The notes under the pieces: generated by a model
The model's database searches: none
Seen by the model: the letters and a program-made list of their open reading frames with translations, nothing else
Told to the model about the DNA's origin: nothing
Source: Blastocladiella emersonii ATCC 22665
Lineage: Eukaryota; Blastocladiomycota; Blastocladiomycetes; Blastocladiales; Blastocladiaceae
Direction of reading: 5' to 3'
NCBI GenBank assembly: GCA_025594325.1
Contig: JANHCV010000004.1
Span: 1,612,001 to 1,676,000 of the forward strand
Length of the DNA stretch: 64,000 nucleotides
Program-made: the position numbers and the translations under genes
In this document: positions 9,083 through 20,293 of the stretch, piece after piece
Position numbering within the stretch: position 1 is the stretch's first letter
Layout: each line of letters starts with the position of its first letter

Positions 9083-11042
9083 GGTGTGTTGTGGGTGTAA
9101 TCCGCTGCAGTTACAATCACAGTTGCATGGAGTAGCGGGGGCGGGCTGCTGCGCTTCTTGAGGGAGAGGAGAGCGCGCACGGACTTGAGCGCGCGACGCG
9201 TCGGGCCAAGCCAGAGGATCTTCCGCCTCACGTGATGTTCCCTTGACGTGGCGCGGGCGCGTTCGACGCTGCGGTCGAGTCGTTCATGCTCAGCAGCACT
9301 CGCCGCAACACAGAGGACTCGCCGCAACGAAGTGAAGACGCTAGCGAGACTCGAAGAAAGCGCTCGACGTCCCAGTGAAAGTGTCTCGCGGCGGGTGCGA
9401 GACACGGCGGGAGCGCGCCGACCCCGCCGGCAGATCCGGGCCGCGCCCGTTTCAGGGTGAGAACAGTGACGCACTCGTAAGCTGCGACGTTATCGCGGGG
9501 CGGCCGGCCGTCGCAGCTTGCAGCCAATGATCAGGCCGCGACCCGACGTGCGACGCGGGGCGAGGCGAGGGTGTGCCAAGTGTGCGCGTTTCGCGTCGTT
9601 CCGCACGCCCGCGAGTGTGCGACGCGGCCCCGGTCACGGCCCCGTTGCTTTGCTGACGTGACGGCGGCGGCCATGGTGGGCCTCGCGGCCATGGCCAAGT
9701 TCTCACCGGGCCGGGGACCCTCCGGAGCACACCGCGGCGGGCCGGTGATGGTGGTGGTGGTCCAGCATGACCAACAGCGCGACGGCGCGCGATACAGATC
9801 GGGGGCTGCTTTGGTCCCGCTGGTCCCGTTGCCGTTCCCAGCGCGCGGCCACGAGCGAGCTTGCGGATGAGATTCATGCCGTCGCGGCCCGCGTCTCACG
9901 CGTCTCGCGTCGCGCCCCGTCCCCGGCCGCCGATCACGGCAGGCGCGCGGAAACCTTGTCGCCGCGGTCGCGGTCGCGGTCGCGGTCGCGGTCGCGGTCG
10001 CGGCCGTCGTCGTCGGCACGGAGGGACACGTCGCACAGCAGCACCCTCACCCCACGTTGCATCTTCAATTTCACGCCCTGCGAGCGACCACAACGCAGCG
10101 CGATCACTCTCTGTATTACGCAGCGACGGACCGGAGCAAAGACCGACCGAGGTTTCGCATGCCGACTGCCGGGGACTCTGCCGTGGCAGCCAGATCACTC
10201 TCTCTCCGCAACCGACCCCTCCACCCCGCCCATCTCCCCCTCAACCGTTCCCCCCTCTATACACGCCCTCACACTCGCTGCATTGCGCTGCCCGCACCGC
10301 GCGCTATCCCTGGCGCCCTCTTTGCTGGCCCTGCACCGCCGTCGCCCGCCTTGCTGCTCGCGACCGACCAACCTCCTCTCCCTCGGCGCCCTCGTGCTGC
10401 GCCTGCACATATTGCTCCCCCGGATCCGGATCCGGCCCTCGCGCACTTCGATCCTCGACATAGACGACGGATCGCTGCCGTACCGTGTGTATAAAGTAGG
10501 TTGCGCTGCTCGCCCTCTCCCCCATCCGCTCCCCAACGCTGGCACGGCCGCCTGCGAGTGGTCTCCCCCACCACTCCCGGCCGCTTCACGGTCTGCTGCG
10601 GCCCGGTTCGCGTGCCCGTTCGTGCGAGCGACGCCATCTTGCGCACGCGCGGATCGCCCAGCTTGCGATCACTCTCGTGCGGGTGGGTCGCCGACTCGCC
10701 GACTCGCCGACCCGCCGCCGCCGCTGCGCCGTGCTGCGGCCTGCACACCCGCTTGTGCCAGCGTTGAATTCATCCCCTCCCGCCGACCCGACCTCGTCGT
10801 CATCCATTCAGCCCGGCTGACCCACCTTCTCTCCCTACCCTCCTTTCCCTAGACGTCATCTCAGCCTCCCCGACCTGTGCCACAGCATCGCCAGGTTGTT
10901 CGGACCTCAGCCACCGCCGACGACGCCTCGCTCGCCCCGGCGCCGCCCACCCTTCCGCTGCACTGCATCCCGCCGCTGCGCTCGCGCTCGTCGCCACCCG
11001 TAAACCCATCCTCGACGCCGCCGCCGCCGCCGCCGCCCACCC
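9083..11042. promoter_or_regulatory. Divergent promoter region arrestin / RasGEF
   Basis: A 1.96-kb region between two divergent genes. It contains a hexanucleotide microsatellite (9964-10003), pyrimidine-rich tracts (about 10195-10300) and CGACTCGC-type short repeats near 10685-10715. The proximal 250 bases are rich in CCGCCG, consistent with a long RasGEF leader. No open frame here has the composition of a recognisable protein, so I annotate no gene. Confidence 0.45.
9964..10003 (+). repeat. Hexanucleotide microsatellite (GCGGTC)n
   Basis: Six perfect copies of GCGGTC plus a partial copy, uninterrupted, in the arrestin/RasGEF intergenic region. It would be length-polymorphic by slippage. 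Confidence 0.9.
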
Positions 11043-14000
11043 ATGGCTGGAAGCAAAAAGAAGGGGCTCGGCATCTTCGGCGCGTCGGGCTCCGCCTCCT
11101 CGCTGCCCTCGTCCATCAACTCGGACGCCAACAGCTTTGCCGACCCGCCCGCCTCGCCCGTCTCCACGGCAAGCGCCCCGCCGCGCTCCCGCTTCGGCAG
11201 CTTCTCGAGCCTGCCGCGCAAGCTCGGCAAGAACGCCCCCGCCGCCGCCGCGGCCTCCTCATCCACCGCACTCGGAGGAGGAGGCGAGCCGACCAGCCGT
11301 CGCCACCGCGCCATGTCCGTGTCGTCGGCCTCGTCCGCCTCCATCTCGGTCCGCTCCTCGTTCGACGACCCCGCCTGGGCCGCCAACGGCGTCGGCGCCG
11401 GCATGACCTTCCACCAGCTCGGCGGCGCCGCGTCCGCCTCGGCCACCTCGCCGCCCGCCGCCGGATCGCCCATCGTCTCCTCGGTCGCCGCCTGGCGCGC
11501 CCGCTTCGCGCAGTCCGTCTCGCGGCCCGCCGCCAAGGCCGCTAAAGCCGTCAAGGCCGCTGCCGCCAAGGCTTCGTCATCGTCGTCCTCATCGGGCAAG
11601 AAACAGCGCAAGGCCGCCAAGGGCTCGCCCAAGGGTTCCGTCGCTGTGCTCTCGCCCTACGCCAACCACGGCTCGCTCGGCGCCGACGACGGCGATGACG
11701 GGTACCCGACCGGCGCGTCCCGCTACGACTCGCTGCCGCGCGGGTTCCGCCGCGGTCCCTACGGCGCCGCGCTGTCGACCAAGTCGGCCACTTTCCACGG
11801 CGCTAGCGAGGGGAACGCCTTTCTCGAGGCCCTCGACCTCTCGGCCGACACCTCCGCTGCGCGCGTCGTCGACCCGATCATGTCGCCCACCGCGTCGCCG
11901 TCGCCGCTCGCTGCCGCGAACTCGCCGCTATCGTCGTCGGTCCCGATGCCCTCGTCCGTGCGATCGCCGCGCACGCTCCCGCCCTCCTCCTCGCACGCGC
12001 CCTCGTCGCCGCTCCCCGGCAGCGCCGCGCCGCCCGCATCCCCCAAACCCTCGGTCATCAGCCGGAGGAAACACCTCGCCGCGTCCACGGCGCTGCGCCC
12101 GCGGTCGCGCCGCCACTCGGTCAGCTCGCCCGAGTTCCAGCAGCTCGCCGAGATCTACGGCTGGTCGCTCGAGTCGGGCCGACCCGCCATGCCCGCGCTC
12201 CGCTCGCCGCGCGTCCCGCACTCACCCGCCCTCGGCTCGCTCTCCCCGCGCCCGCCCGCGTCCGCCGACTTTGTCCTCTCGCCCAGCATCGCGTCGTCCG
12301 TCCTCCTCTCCCCGCAGGTCCCCAACTCGGACCTCGCTGCGGCGCCAGCAGCAGCTGGATCGCCTGTCCCGCTCCCGCCAAAGACGCCCGTCCTGGCGGC
12401 TGCTGCGGAACAACCCGCCGCTGCGGGCGGGAGCCCGCCACCGAGCGCGAGCGGGTCCCCGCTCGTGTCACGCTCGCTCGGCCGGAATACCGCCGCCGCT
12501 GCCGCTGGCGCCGCCCTCGCGGGCGCTGGGTCTGGCTCCGGCGACGACGACGCGGCCTCGCCGCACCTCCAGCGCCGCTTCGCCGACGACGTCGAGTGGT
12601 GGCGCCACGTCGAGCAGTCGTACAAGCGCCGCGCGAGCGCCGCCTCGAGCCGTATCGGGTCCGCGCCGTCGACGCTGAACCGCAAGCGGTACACGGCCTC
12701 GTCGTCGCACTCGTCGTCTCAGCACCAGACGCAGCAGCAGCAGCAGGGCGGCCGGTCCCACTCGGGCCGCGGCTCCTCGCGCCGGTTCACGGGCGTCACC
12801 GCCGACGACGCGCCCGCGGTCCCGGCGATCCCGCCGCTCGCGTCGCTCTCGCTCCCGCTGTCGCCCGCGACCGAGCTCACGTTCGCCGAGATGCTCATCA
12901 GCTCGCCCACAGAGTCCGAGATGCCCTCCTCCGCGGCTACCGCTGGACCTGCGCTCCCCGCGTCCCCGCCCGCCACCTCCATCCCGTCCAGCGCGTTCAC
13001 GTCCAAGGCGCCGTCGCCCATGCTCGGCCCCGTCTCGCCCAATGCGCCGCCCGTCCCGTCCCTCCCCATGCCGATCCCGGACGCGGCCGCGATGCAGGCC
13101 CCGCCCAGCCCGCCGCAGACCCACACGTCCTCGTCGTACAGCGAGTCGGCGCTGTCCCGCCAGCCCTCGCTCCGCGACTCGCACACGTACGGCCCGCCGT
13201 CGGGTCCCGCGCTGGCGAGCACGGCTTCCGCTACACCCGGCGCCGCCGACCAGGACCAGGACGACGTGACCATGTTCATCAAGGAGCACCGCCGCCAGTA
13301 CCGCCTGCAGACGGCTGCCGCCGCTGCCGCGATGCGCCAGGCCCGCCTCGCAGCCGTGGCAGCCGGTGACGTCTCGGCCGGCGACGCCGTCTCCGCTATG
13401 GTCCCCGCGGTCGCCGCAGCCGCCGACGACGACGACGCCGCGACCGTGACCACCGTCAGCAGCGCAGCGTCATTTGCGCGCCTGTCGCAGGTCGGCCTCG
13501 GGATCACCACCGACGAGGACGACGACCGCCGCATGTCGTACTACTCGGCGTTCAGCGCGTCCGAGTTCCAGCAAGCCGCAGGCGGCGACCGGCCCCGGTC
13601 GTTCCTCGCGCACGAGGTCGGCGAGAACGAGGAGGACGTGCAGCTCAACCTCGCACCGCCGACCGGCCCGCTCGAGCCGATTCCCGGGTCGCCCGACGCT
13701 GTCGCCGACGCGCCCGCGCCCGCTCAGACTGATGCGGCTCCCGCAGCTGTGGCGGACGTCGTGGACGTTGTCGTCGCGCCAATCGTCCCTGCCGAGGCGC
13801 TCACGCAGCCGATCCCGCTCCCGGACCTCGGGTTCCGCGTGCCCGAGCTCGAGACCAACATCGACGTGTTCGCGTGGGCGGGCGGCGACGCGGCCGGCGC
13901 CGTCAGCAAGCCCGAGGACGAGGCGGCGCTTGAGGCACAGATGTCGGCCACGGCGCTCGAGCTCGTGCGCCGGCTCACGCAGGGCGTCGACTACGAGTTC

Positions 14001-17000
14001 ATGCTCGACTTCTTCATCGTGTACCGCCTGTTCATGGACCCCGTGCACCTCGCCAAGCTCCTCATCCTGCGCATCCGCGCCGCGGTGCCGTGGCCCGAGG
14101 ACAGCGACGAGCGCCGGATTATCCGCATGCGGTCGTTTGTCGTTATTCGGCACTGGTTGCAGGTACGCTTTGGTTTGTCTCGCGAGTGTTGCGGGAGAGT
14201 AAGAACTGACACGTTGCGCGGTTGTCTGTAGTTTTACTTTGAGCACGACTTCGCCGACAACAAGAAGCTGCGGCGGTACATGGGCAAGGCGCTCAAGACG
14301 CTCACGCACATGCCCGAGCTCACCACGACTGGCATGGACGGCCGCATGATCAAGAAGCTCAAGCACCTGTGGATCGCCAGCGTCGACCAGTACGTCAAGA
14401 ACCGCGTGCCCATCCCGTCGGTCCCGCCGCCCCCGATCCCGGCCCACCTCCAGCAGCAGCAGCAGCAGCCGCCCCAGTCGCAGGCCGCCGCCGCCGCCGA
14501 GACCACCATGACGCCGCCCCTCACCCCGACCCGCGCGCACGTCCGGTCGTCCATGTGGTCCACGACCACGGGCACGTCGCACTTCACGTCGACGTCGGCC
14601 GAGGACCTCGCCGTCGCTGCGGCCGTCGCCGCCGGCGAGTACGGCGCTGTGCCGCCGCTCTCCATCACGATCCCCGGCATGCCGTCGTCGTCCGCGTCCA
14701 GCCACAACCCGCTGTCGCGGTCCGTCAGCAACGCGAGCGCCGGCACCTCGGCGTCCGCGCGGTCCACGCCACTCCACTCGGCCACCACGTCGACGTGCGT
14801 CACGCCGCGCAACGCGAACCACCCCGACGACGGCGACGTCGACCCTGAGCTCCTCGCCGCGTACCCGCTCCGCCCCGCGCGGCTCAACCCGCCCCGCAAC
14901 TCGGTCCAGTCCCGCGACTCGGCCATCACCGGCAGCGTCCACGAGAGTCTCCGGTCGTCGCTCATGGCCCAGCAGCAGCAGCTCGCCGCGCAGCAGCAGG
15001 GTCAGAACCAGCAGCACTCGTCGCATCAGCACGACTTTGAGTGGTACCCCGAGGACGAGATCGACCGGTACATGGAGCGCGAGAACGCCGCCGGTGCCGT
15101 GTCGTCGACGTCGCTGAGCGAGTTTGCCCTCAGCCAGAACGGCGGCAGCGCCGTGTACCTGCCGGCCACGGCCGCCGACGAGAACGACGACGCCAACGAG
15201 ACGGTGCTCAGCTTCGAGGACGTTGCCAAGGGCCAGGTCCTCGTGCCCTCGCGCAGCGGCACCCCCGCCCCGGTCGAGCCCATCGCTTCGGTCGAAACCG
15301 AGCCCAAGCCCGAGATCCTGTCGCCGCCGCCCGTCCCCATCAAGGACGAGCCCGCGCCGTCGTCCATCACCATCGCCACGCCGCTCACGCGGTCGTCGGC
15401 CGGCGCCGAGGCCGCCATCGCCCGGCCCGGGTCCCCGCTCGGCCGCCTCGCCAAGCACCGCTCGCGCGACTCCATGGCCAGCTTCACCCGCGTCGCGCGC
15501 GGCAGCGTCTCGGGCCCGCCCTCTGCGGCCACCTCGGCCACCGCCGCCGCGCAGCCATCCAACACTGGGAGCGGCGATATCGTGCGCGCGGCCGTCGGCA
15601 AGCTCAAGTCCATGTTCAAGCCCGGCAAGGAGACCAGTTCCGGCGGGTTCCCGCGGTCGTCCACCGGCGGCCGCTCCGCCGTGTCCGTCGCCGGCGGCGG
15701 CGCGCCCAACAGCGGCGGCGTGCTGGGCGATTCCGAGAACTCGGTGCTCCTCCGCCCCCGCCCGCACCAGATTGCCAAGGCCGCGCAGCAGCAGATCGTG
15801 TCGCCGCCGCGCATGGACCGCCACGATTCGGCGATTGCCGCTGACGACGCCGGCGGGCTCGGGATCCGCGGGGTCCCCGCCCTCAGCATCGACACCGCGG
15901 CAGGCGGCCGCGTGTGGGCGTCTCCCGCGTCGGCCGCGACCGCCGGCCCGTTCGGGTCCCCGGCCATGGTCGACTCGGCCATGTACCCCGACATGTCCGG
16001 GTTCGGCGTGACGGGCGGCGTGTCGTCGACGTCGCTCGCGCCCACGGTCGTCCAGTACGCGCCGCAGCCGCAGCAGATCATGACGACGCCGCCGACGGTG
16101 CCCAACTACGACCAGGATTTCGTCGCGCTGCCGTCGGCGGCGCCGAGTTCGGGCGGCGGCGCCAACCCCGAGGACCCCGCCGGCGCGCTCGCGGCCGCGG
16201 CCGAGGCGCTCGGCATCTCGCAGGCCGAGGACCTCCCGATCGGCGCGCTCCCGTCGCTGCGCAACCCGTCCAAGCAGCCGCCGTGGGTCATGCGCGTGCG
16301 GTCGGCCGAGGTCGCGCAGCACCTGTCGATCGTCGACCAGGTCGTGATCCGCAACGTCGACTGGACCGAGCTCCTCGACATCGCCGTCGGCCGCCACTCG
16401 TTTGTCCGGCGCGGCCGCGCCATGTTCTCCGGGTCCATGGCGTCCGGCGGCAGCACGCCGTCGGGGGCCGGGCTCGGTGGCGAGGGCGACGAGGAATACG
16501 ACCCGCACGATAACGTCAAGCACGTCATTGACCGGTTCAACACGACGTGCCAGTGGGTGGCGTCGCAGATCCTGATCGTCGAGGACGCGTCGATGCGCGC
16601 CAAGGTCATCGAGAAGTTCATCAAGATCGCGGCCAAGTGCGAGGCGTACAGCAACTACTGCACGCTCATGGCCATCACGCTCGCCCTGCAGGCGCCGCAC
16701 ATTGACCGGCTCAAGCGCACGTGGGCCAAGGTGTCGGCCGAGAAGAAGGCCACGCTCGCCCACCTCATCGAGCTCACCTCGCCGTTCCACAACTTCAAGA
16801 ACCTGCGCAAGGCCATGGAGGACTCGTCCACCGGCGTGCCGTTCATCGGCATTTACTTCTCGGACCTGCTCTTCAACTCGGAGCTGCCCAGCACCGTCAG
16901 CCTCCGGTCCTCGTCGTCGTCGGACGCGTCCGACGTCGGGTCCGCCTCGGACGCCTCGGACACGGAGGCGTCGCCGTCTTCGGGATCCGCACGCGCCGCC

Positions 17001-17693
17001 CGCCCGCGGCCCGCGAGCAACCTCACGGACGGCGCCGAGACGGGCGCCGACGCCGATACCGAGGGCGAGTCGGCAGCGACCGCGTCGTCATCGTCGCGCC
17101 GCCGCTTGTCGCACACGGAGCAGCTCGACAAGGAGGCGCGCGCCGTCCGCGCGTCCAAGTACAAGTCCCTGGCGCGGTCCATTTCGGCCGCCAAGCAGCT
17201 CACGCTGCGCACGACCAGCCTGCCGCCCACGGGCAGCGGCGCCGGGTCGCAGAGCGCGGGGGCGTCGCTCGGCGGCGGGTCGTCGAGCGCGGCGAGCGCC
17301 TTCAGCAGTCTCGGGCCCAGCACGCGCACGTCCGCGGCATCCTCGGCGGCGTCGTCGGTGCTCAACTCGCCGTCGAGCGTCAGCATGAGCGCGAGCGCCG
17401 TGTCGTCGTCGGTCGCGGCGGCGTCGCGCGCCATCGTCGACCTCGAGAACGACCTCACGACGGTCGTCAACTGGCAAAAGTACAAGACGATCGCCAAGGT
17501 CGTCAAGCAGTTCAAGACGTTCCTCGACTCGCCCAGCTACGCGGCCACGTGCTCGTGGCCCATGCGCGACGACGTGTTCTGGCACTGCGTCTTCATCGAC
17601 CGCGAGGTGCTCGACTCGGACGAGCTCGCCGAGCGGTCGTACGTCTACGAGCCGAGCCAGCGCCGGAGCGTCGCGGTGCGCAGCAGCCACTAA
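11043..17693 (+). CDS. RasGEF with separated N and catalytic domains (Lte1-like)
   Basis: Two-exon gene, 2193 residues: exons 11043-14162 and 14232-17693, with a 69-nt intron. Residues 1-960 are Ser/Pro/Ala-rich and disordered. A RasGEF_N domain spans about 970-1066 and crosses the intron in frame (IRHWLQ joined to FYFEHDF). About 650 disordered residues follow, then the CDC25-type catalytic domain from about 1725 to the end (FNTTCQWVASQI, KFIKIAAKCEAYSNY, HNFKNLRKAM, VPFIGIYFSDLLF). Such domains exchange GDP for GTP on Ras-like GTPases. The wide spacing of the two domains resembles yeast Lte1 of the mitotic exit network; the actual GTPase is unknown. A Ser/Ala-rich insertion (about 1920-2108) splits the catalytic domain. 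The start sits in a strong ATGG context. Confidence 0.88.
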
Positions 17694-18151
17694 GATGTGT
17701 GCTTGGTACGCTTTCTCGCGTCGGGATTTCGTTGCTGAGCGCGGAACTGACCATAGCCATCGTGATCGTTCGCTTGCGTAGCTCGCCCGACCTCCACCAC
17801 AACCTACATCCGTCCCTTTCTTCATTGTCCACTCTCTCTGTTCATCATCGCGCTCCTTTTGCTCATCCCTCCCTCTTCCTGCTGCATGATTCCCTCCTTG
17901 CCCTGTCCTCGCGTGTGTGTCTTCTCTCCTTTTGCGTGTGTATGCTGCGCTCCAGCGCCATCGCTCTCCTTCTTCACCTCTCGTTTTGTCCTGATCTCTC
18001 TCCTTGTTTCTTCTCCCCTTTTCGACGTGCACAACCAGCGACCAACCAACAACCTTTAGACCGTCTGTTTCCCCCCACACCACCAACCACGAAAAAATTG
18101 ATTTGATTGATGTTTTTCCATTCCATCCCACTCTCGTCTCGTACCACCCGT
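17694..18151. other. Convergent 3' spacer RasGEF / Cdc123
   Basis: These 458 bases hold the 3' UTRs of two convergent genes. The plus strand is strikingly rich in C and T, with repeated TCTCTCC and TTCTTC tracts, and is less GC-rich than the coding DNA. No further gene is seen. Confidence 0.45.
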
Positions 18152-19568
18152 TCAGTCCTCCTCAACAACCACGGCCTCGTCCGGGTCCGTGGCCAGCGCC
18201 ATGGCGCGCTCCCACTCGACGGCAAACTCGGTGACGGACTTGCCCTCACTGAGCGCGACCACGTCGAGCGGGACGCGCGACGTCGCGAACGCCGGCGCCG
18301 TCGTCGTCCGCCGGTCGTGCACCTGCGCCTCGCTCGTGTACACGCGCAGCTCCGCGTCGTCGTCGTCGTCGTCGACCTCGTCGGCGGCCGCGAGGAGGTC
18401 CGCGAACGAGACGGCGGCGGTCGCGGGGGCGGGCGTGGGGCTGGGGTCTTGCGAGGGGTCGAGGTAGATGCGCGTCACGCCGTCGGCCAGGTGCTCGACC
18501 GTGTCGCTGGCGGGGGCGAGGTAGTCGGACTCGGAGGCGGAGGTAGAGGTAGAGGGCTTGGGCTTGGCGGCGGCCGCGGCGACCAGGGCCTCGAGCTCGG
18601 GCCACGTGTACAGCAGCGTGTCGGTGGTCGGGGTGAAGGGGTTGAAGTCGACAATGGACGGCTCGCGGTCGGCCTGCGTCAGGTACACGTCGAAGACGTC
18701 TACACAAGGCGCGCGGGTGAGTCGTCTGGCCGACAGAACGCGGAGATGAGGAAGCGTACACGTCTCGAGCGGGAACACGTCGCGGACCACGTCCTCAAAG
18801 TAATCGTGAATAATCGCACTCAGCTCATCGCGCTCAGCGACAAGGAACTCGTAGAAGTGGGACACGTCGCGCTGCGAGATGGCGACGATCTCGCGGCCGT
18901 AGACCCAGCAGCGGAACTCGAGGCCCGGGTGCAGCGGCGCCCACTTGCGCAGCACGAGTTTCGGGCGCGCGTTGTCCGGGTGGTCGAGGTCGTGCACGAC
19001 GAAATCGCTCGCCTTGAGCAGCAGCGTGATGTCGCGCAGCGACGTGCACTTGAGCGACCCGTCGAGCGCGATCCACGCTGCGTCGCGCGGACTCGACCAG
19101 TTGAGTTTCGGGAACACGGCGCCGCCGAGCGAAGCGATGGCGGTGGCGACGGCGGACTCGAGTGCGGGGAATTCGGGGACGTGGGCTACGCGGATGCGGG
19201 CGGTGTGTGAGACTCGGAGGACAAGCGGTCCGAAAAGGTACCCGTACCCTCAGCATCCTCGCTGTCAGCATCCTCGGCGTCGGACCCGTCGTTGTGCGTG
19301 TCCTCGAGGGCGTCCGTGTCGACCTCGTCATGGTACGAGTAGAGGACGCTACACTCGCGGACGCCGTTGAGTCGCTTCACTAGTCATCTAACGAGAAGTG
19401 TCTGTACTCGTCGCCGGCGAGAGCGATGCCGTCGGCGTGCAGGTAGGCGACGTAGTCGTCGGGGAGGTCGATGACGACGGAGCGGACCGTCTCCTTGCGG
19501 AAGAGCGGGTACCACTGGTCAAAGGCAAAGGGGACGAGACTCTGGGCGGGTTGCAGCAAGTCTGACAT
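18152..19568 (-). CDS. CDC123: Cdc123 / D123 eIF2 assembly chaperone
   Basis: Four-exon gene, 416 residues: exons 19568-19393, 19348-19248, 19185-18760 and 18699-18152. Cdc123 is an ATP-grasp-fold protein that promotes assembly of the eIF2 complex and thus translation initiation. Family blocks are in order: FDQWYPLFRKETVRSVVIDLP at the start, an acidic stretch, FPKLNWSSPRDAAWI, VLRKWAPLHPGLEFRCWVYG, then YVFDVYL and VDFNPF with the TDTLLYTWPEL segment. The intron placements restore these blocks exactly; intron 3 (60 nt) joins ET to YVFDVYL. Intron 1 is only 44 nt and has an untypical GTTAGA donor, so it is the least certain junction. The C-terminus is acidic, as in relatives. Rlp24 follows upstream on the same strand. 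Confidence 0.9.
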
Positions 19569-19807
19569 GGTTTAGATGTGATTCATGGGTTTACGTGTTC
19601 GGCGAGAGGGAAAGAGAGAGTGGAGGAGCCACGCGCGTGAAGAGCTCAGGGCGCGCATCACGGCGCTGATCACTCTCTGCGAGTGCTCTCGCTAGTGGGA
19701 GCGAACAAGGGCAAGGGACAGAGAGACTAGGAAAGGGGATCGTATGTGATCTACGTATATACAACGAATAGAAGGAAGCGACAAAGAGCGGGCAACCGGG
19801 GAGCAGC

Positions 19808-20293
19808 TTATGCCATGTCCACGTCCATGGTCTGGTCCTTGGACTCGAGGATGCGGGTCTCCTCGAGGCGCTTGACCTTGTCGGCGGGGAGCAGCTCGAT
19901 GTTCTGCTTGACGGCCTTGAGGTTGGCCGTCTTCTCGGCGAGCTTCTTGCGCTGCATGATGCGGGTCTTGGTGAAGACAAACTCGCGGCGGGCGCGCACG
20001 GCGGCAATCTTCTTCATGGCGGTGAGGGTGGCCATCATGACGTTGCGGTCGTAGCGGACGGGCACGTTGCGGCGGCGCTCGAGGTCGAGGGCGCCGTCGA
20101 CGACCATCTCCTTGCCGGCGGCCTTGCGGAAGGCCTTGGTCCACTTGAGCTTGCGCGGGTTGCGCTTCATCTTGAAGTTCTTGTGGCACTTTGAGCGGCA
20201 GAAGCGGAACTGCTTGGCGTCGTTGCGCACAAACATGATGCCGTGACCCGGGTAGATGGTCGACGAGCAGAAGTAGCACTTCTCCAAACGCAT
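19808..20293 (-). CDS. RLP24: Ribosome biogenesis protein Rlp24
   Basis: Single-exon gene of 161 residues. Rlp24 is the nucleolar stand-in for ribosomal protein eL24 on pre-60S particles. It recruits the AAA-ATPase Drg1/Afg2 and is exchanged for eL24 in the cytoplasm. The N-terminus carries the L24-type zinc ribbon ([13 protein letters not shown] with C6 and C9, then [10 protein letters not shown] with C32 and C36). The [15 protein letters not shown] block distinguishes Rlp24 from true eL24, and the [14 protein letters not shown] segment is also diagnostic. Length matches animal RSL24D1 (about 163) rather than yeast (about 199), so the C-terminal extension is short. It shares a 1.7-kb divergent promoter with the DUF1752 gene. 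Confidence 0.95.
   Translation of the reverse strand: MRLEKCYFCSSTIYPGHGIMFVRNDAKQFRFCRSKCHKNFKMKRNPRKLKWTKAFRKAAGKEMVVDGALDLERRRNVPVRYDRNVMMATLTAMKKIAAVRARREFVFTKTRIMQRKKLAEKTANLKAVKQNIELLPADKVKRLEETRILESKDQTMDVDMA

Noticed and set aside
9083-11042. Several open frames of 100-360 codons between arrestin and RasGEF
   Set aside because: They overlap in all frames, have Arg/Pro/Ser-rich shadow composition and no domain or splice pattern.
13470-16790. Minus-strand open frame of 1106 codons opposite the RasGEF gene
   Set aside because: It is antisense to conserved RasGEF domains, rich in Arg/Gly/Asp repeats and has no recognisable domain. Long antisense frames arise from GC-rich third positions.
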